The notes under the pieces were generated by a model. It made no database searches. It was not told the origin of the DNA and was given only the letters and a program-made list of their open reading frames with translations. From Lavandula angustifolia (lineage: Eukaryota > Streptophyta > Magnoliopsida > Lamiales > Lamiaceae), in assembly GCA_028984105.1 (NCBI GenBank), contig CM054826.1, forward strand, positions 11,639,838 to 11,703,837: a DNA stretch of 64,000 nt, written 5' to 3'. Position numbers and translations under genes: made by a program. Below, piece after piece: positions 59,915 through 64,000 of the stretch (its first letter is position 1; every line of letters begins with the position of its first letter).

Positions 59915-60556
59915 TACTAATGACTCCACTTCCTAAGATTCTGAAATCAATCGTTCTTTACGATCATCATTATACAGTATTCATACACAAACACACACAC
60001 ATTAGTCAATATACCTCATATAAACCATCAGGAAAAGAGTCCAAAAATAGTTAAAAACTCACAACAACGAGCATTCCGAGCAATTCTGATCACTTAAAAC
60101 GATAAATTAGTAGTTGGAGTAAATTATAAAGAATAGGCACTAACGTTGGGAGAGGCAGAGAGAGAAGTAGTGATTGGATCCCAAGAGAAGATATCGAGGG
60201 AAGCCGGCACCGACTTTCCGACCACCACCAGGCGGCGTTATCCGGCCGCCGAATCCAGGCGGCGCACGTCACTGTCCCCTGCCCCGGAGCCCCAACATCG
60301 AGTAACGGCAGAATATTAATGTGCGCTAGGGTGTTTATTAACTTCTTAAATAAATTATATAATACTGTCAATTTTATTTTTATTTTTAGATGATGAGGAT
60401 ATGCATATTGAGTAAATTTCGCTTTTGTATAATATTCTATAAACCACATATGAAAGATGAATTATTTAAGATTAATCAAGGTGATAGTACCATACATAAG
60501 AGTATTAGTATGTTTCCACAACTTTTGACCACAAGATAAGCACATCAACCCATATA

Positions 60557-60810
60557 CTCTTCCATTCGTCCACATTTTCTTTTTGGGTTGTCTCATCTCA
60601 CTTGTTGCCTTCTAATGAATCTCACACATTTACCAACTCAAATCAACTTTAAACAATTAGAATATCTATATGGATTCCACACATTTACCACATAAATCAA
60701 TTTTAAATAATTATTTAATTATATTGAATCCACACTTTTATTATAAAATCAACTCGCATAAATAACGGTACCGAAAAAATACCAGACAAGTCGGGCTTGA
60801 ACGGAGGGAA
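60557..60810. mobile_element. Degenerate Stowaway-like MITE
   Basis: Left end CTCTTCCATTCGTCCACATT and the reverse of the right end TTCCCTCCGTTCAAGCCCGA are diverged versions of the CTCCCTCCGTCCC family, with TA on both sides. Confidence 0.5.
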
Positions 60811-61052
60811 TATTAAAAGTTTTTTTTTCCGGTTTCTTTCCAAATAGTTACATGATTAATTTAATCATTATAGCTTAAATGATCCTTTATAATAGTTTAG
60901 TCCAAGTTAATGAGGTTTATAAAAGTAAATTCTCATTACCATGAACCACAGACTGCTAGCAAACAATCATTATCTTTTAATGATACATCACCCTGAATCG
61001 TGCAATACTCGACGTATCACTGGATACAATTATTTGACTGTTATAATTAATT

Positions 61053-62044
61053 GGCAAATTGAATTTTTTAGTCCCCGAACTATGCGTGTTTGACCAATTT
61101 GGTCCCTTATTTATTTATTTTAATTAATTGATCCCCAAATTATAGAATTTTGGACGAATTGGTTCTTCTGTTGATTTTTTTGTTAGTCAATTGTTAGTCA
61201 ACGATTTTTAAAGGGTATTTTCGGTATTATATTATTGAGGATCAAAACGTCCAAATATTGAAAGATTGAGGACCAATTTGGCCAATTTTTTTTTCTTTAA
61301 TTTTTTAAGTTTTTCAAAAATCGAAAAATATTTTAATAATTTTGTTTTTTTTAAGGAGCAATTATACCAATTTTAAATAGGTTGAGGACCATTCCCGTTA
61401 ATTATAATATATTTGGGGATCATATTACTATGAAAATGATGGATTAAAACATAAAATATATTACTCCGTAACTAATTTTTTTCCGAATATTACTATGAAA
61501 ATAGGGGATTAAAACATAAAATATACGAAAAATTAATGAATAAATCATATTGGAATGAAAATATGTTTTGAATGGAAATCTACTATAGTTTTATTCATTG
61601 ATTATCAAATATTCTACGTTTTTATCTCTCTTTATCATAATAATATATTCGAAAATTTTGATAACAGAGCTATAAATTTGACGATTATGATCCCAAAATA
61701 TAGGGATTGGTCTTCAACTTACTTAAAATTGGCGTAGTTGGTCCTTAAAAAAATCAAAACGACTAAAATACTTTTCGATTTTTGTAAAATTAAAAAAAAT
61801 TCAGTAAAAAAATTTTTGGCCAAATTGGTCCTCAATTTTTTTAGTATTTGGACGTTTTGGTCCTCAATATTATTATACCGAAAATACCCTTTACAATCGT
61901 TGACTAACAGTTGACTTACCAAAAAATTAACAGAAGGACCAATTCATCCAAAATTCTATAGTTTGGGGACCAATTAACTAAAAAAAATAAGGGACCAAAT
62001 TGGTCAAACAAGTATAGTTTGAGGACTAAAAAATTCAATTTGCC
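61053..62044. mobile_element. Element with inverted repeats of about 230 bp (MULE-like)
   Basis: The left arm (61053 to about 61290) and right arm (about 61815-62044) are inverted copies starting GGCAAATTGAATTTTTTAGT and sharing TTGACCAATTTGGTCCCTTA and GGACGAATTGGTTCTTCTGT-like blocks. Flanking 9-mers TAATTAATT and TAATTAATA differ by one base, which fits a 9-bp target duplication. The core is AT-rich with no transposase. Confidence 0.8.
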
Positions 62045-62284
62045 TAATTAATACTAGCAATTAAGATTTAGGGATAATTAGTATTAAACGGTACAACTTG
62101 CAAAGTCAACTTATTGGTGGATTTTGACTAAATCCAATGTTGACAGGAGTATGCTCTCAGTTATTCCAATTTCAGTGATAAACAGTTGGACATTGAGATG
62201 TTCGTATTTGTAAAAGATAGCTCCAAAATCATAATTAAATATTTGAGCTCTTGCAGACACAATGATGAGTTGGATTATATATTA

Positions 62285-62825
62285 CTCCCTCCGTCCCACA
62301 AATACAGTTAAATCTCAATAAAATAATAACCTCGAAATTGAGAAAAAATATACATTTAATGAGGTTATTACTTTATCGAACATTATTGTAGTCATTGACC
62401 CATATCGGGACTTGAAGAAATTATTATCTTAGCGAAATTATTACTTTATCGAATATTACTTTATCGAGATTTAACTGTATTGTTCATCTTTCCTTTTCGG
62501 GACGTCTCACAAATAATATTACATTTTCGAAAATAGCAAATTATTATAGTTAAACTTCGATAAAAGTAATAATCTCGCTAAGATAATAATTTCTTATAGT
62601 CCCGATATGGATCAATGCACTAAAATAATGTTCGATAAAGTAATAACCTCGTTAAATGAATATTTTTTCTCGATCCCGATGTTATTACTTTATTGAGGTT
62701 TAACTGTACACACAATCAACCACTATTTTTTAAGGCTCCCACTATATTTACTTACAACCAACTATTCTCAATAAATTCCGCATCAGAAAGATAAAGTTAA
62801 ACATTTTTTTGTGGGACGAATGGAG
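62285..62825. mobile_element. Stowaway MITE carrying two nested MITEs
   Basis: Outer ends CTCCCTCCGTCCCACAAATA and (reversed) CTCCATTCGTCCCACAAAAA, with TA on both sides (62283-62284, 62826-62827). Inside are two copies of another element with CAGTTAAATCTC-type inverted ends, at 62305-62477 (TA on both sides) and about 62548-62706. Confidence 0.8.
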
Positions 62826-63041
62826 TATGATATTAATTGGTTGTTAGTTATAAGGGTGGGTTAAAATATTATGTCCGGAACAAGCTGGCCGAGAATGAAG
62901 GGTTACCAAAAATGTAGTCAATTTTTAGTACAACCCTATACATAAAAAAGAACATTGATCTGATGAAACTAGCACCGTCTTTTTCGTATAGATTTTGAGT
63001 TATTACTAATTACCTATATTTAGAATTCAAAGAAAAATATA

Positions 63042-63250
63042 CTCCCTCCGCTCCATAATTCTTGATTCAAAAATTTTTGGCACAATTTTTAAAAAGAATT
63101 GTTGGTTGTGTGTGATGATATGTCATTGTGTTTAAATATATGGGGTCCTAAATAAAATATTTATAATAATTTATTATTTTTAGAAATAAAACAAAAATTA
63201 CGAGATAATGTGTAAAGGAGAGTGAAACTACAATTGTCCGACATATGGAG
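63042..63250. mobile_element. Stowaway-like MITE
   Basis: Left end CTCCCTCCGCTCCATAATTC; the reverse of the right end is CTCCATATGTCGGACAATTG; TA lies on both sides (63040-63041, 63251-63252). Confidence 0.7.
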
Positions 63251-63252
63251 TA

Positions 63253-64000
63253 TTAAAGAGCGCGAATTAAGTGCGAAGGCTATTAATTTTGTTGCTGTAA
63301 AAAACACATAGGTCCACTCAATTTGTACACAATTATAAGGCCCATAAAACAACAACGCCTATAAAGGCCAATTTAAATATCCAGATAAATCAGAAGGTCC
63401 GTGGCATACATAAGGTACGATGTAAACAATGAAGTGCTAAGACATGTTAATTGGAAAAAAAATGTGATTCATGCATAAACGCTTGCACACCTAATTGCAT
63501 AGACACTTCAAAAATATTAATGTATCGTGTCGAATACTCGCACACAAAACGATACTCCAGTTACCGTGTTCAATAAATTTATATACACATAATATCTAAT
63601 TTTAATAAAAATACATAAATTTAATTTATTTTATATTTAATTTTATATTAAATAAATTGTCCGTTTCATACCCTGAACTTTTTAAAAAATATTATATTTC
63701 ATATCGAAATTTGGATCATGTATATCTTATCCGTAACAGTAAAAGGTTATACTATCTGTACGATTATTTATTTATTTATCAAACCAATATATTACTAATA
63801 ATAAATAAACTAAAAGAATTGTCTGCAGTAGCCAGCCAATTTAAATGGCTTCATCGTGGTAGGGTCCCGGGTAGACCATATTATGCGGATGTTTTAAATC
63901 ATGAAGTTAAAAATGTTAAATCAAGCACATGAAATGAGAATGGGGGAGTTATAACTTGCAACGTAACCTGCGGTCATACAAGGCCGACACGTATAACCTT
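63253..64000. other. AT-rich sequence at the window end
   Basis: No gene or element border recognised. A short moderately GC stretch (63850-63900) shows nothing I can name. Confidence 0.4.

Larger units (their letters stand above)
50326..60290 (-). pseudogene. SEC12/PHF1-like gene, decayed and split by 7 kb of insertions
   Basis: Ten exons can be traced on the minus strand: about 60290-60145, 59623-59526, 59366-59234, 59131-59040, 58626-58528, 58451-58379, 58288-58176, then 50925-50800, 50671-50601 and 50507-50326. They encode a WD40 protein (TVTCAAWIRRPDN, FELYAREDKIKL, LAFSVDGTRFAAGG, DGYLKIFEWPNMRAI, TWKKIGHKRLLRKPASIMS, GSKDGDICVVELK) with a C-terminal membrane helix (WQIYLLLLGLFVGYFFFENS). 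SEC12-type proteins are ER membrane exchange factors for SAR1; PHF1 helps phosphate transporters leave the ER. Defects: no in-frame ATG, frameshifts in exons 1, 5 and 7, and AG to AT at the acceptor before 50671. Intron 7 has swollen to about 7.2 kb. Position beside SEX4 fits At3g52190 (PHF1). Confidence 0.85.

Overview
This is nuclear DNA from a flowering plant. Genes have GT-AG introns and long AT-rich spacers, and the plant-specific families NAC, SIAMESE-related, DUF4228 and SEX4 are present alongside Copia, Gypsy, Mutator-like (MULE), hAT, Harbinger, Stowaway, TRIM and Helitron elements. Protein style suggests a eudicot, perhaps an asterid such as Lamiales; that is inference only. No species was identified. 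No CRISPR, operon or bacterial feature is present.

Layout. 1-5.26 kb is a decayed Copia retrotransposon. A decayed MULE with a broken mudrA-type transposase (5.26-8.5 kb) sits inside its 3' LTR. 9.1-15.9 kb holds a membrane-tethered NAC factor of the ANAC078/ANAC053 type; its third intron carries a 3.2 kb composite of Gypsy LTRs bounded by one 5-bp target duplication. 16.7-20.7 kb (minus) is a three-KH RNA-binding protein (BTR1/Nova-like) with a duplicated splice donor. 21.35-23.91 kb is a Pack-MULE, with 9-bp target duplication and long terminal inverted repeats, carrying the start of a DUF4228 (PADRE) gene. 26.2-30.7 kb has two convergent intronless histone H2B genes around a dead hexose-transporter gene that contains a complete TRIM. 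33.3-35.4 kb encodes a RING-H2/vWA ubiquitin ligase (WAV3-like), and 36.1-36.4 kb (minus) a small SIAMESE-related CDK inhibitor.

From 37.2 to 60.3 kb, three minus-strand genes match the neighbouring Arabidopsis loci At3g52170 (HTH DNA-binding protein), At3g52180 (SEX4 phosphoglucan phosphatase) and At3g52190 (PHF1, SEC12-like), so this looks like conserved microsynteny. A TLDc-domain gene on the plus strand lies between the first two. The HTH gene has a probable one-base frameshift. SEX4 can be assembled from 14 exons but has Leu in place of the His before its catalytic Cys. The PHF1/SEC12-like gene is a pseudogene with no start codon, several frameshifts and a lost splice acceptor, and it is stretched by about 7.2 kb of inserted DNA: a tandem array, a decayed retroelement- or pararetrovirus-like region and a Helitron 3' end. 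The last 3.7 kb is AT-rich DNA full of MITEs.

The host genes do not form one pathway. They cover stress transcription (NAC), RNA binding (BTR1), chromatin (H2B), ubiquitination, cell-cycle control (SMR) and starch turnover (SEX4). The more unusual content is the layering of mobile elements, many of which can be bounded to the base by their target duplications. Exon borders were placed by eye from splice consensus, codon phase and remembered family sequences, without transcript or database support.
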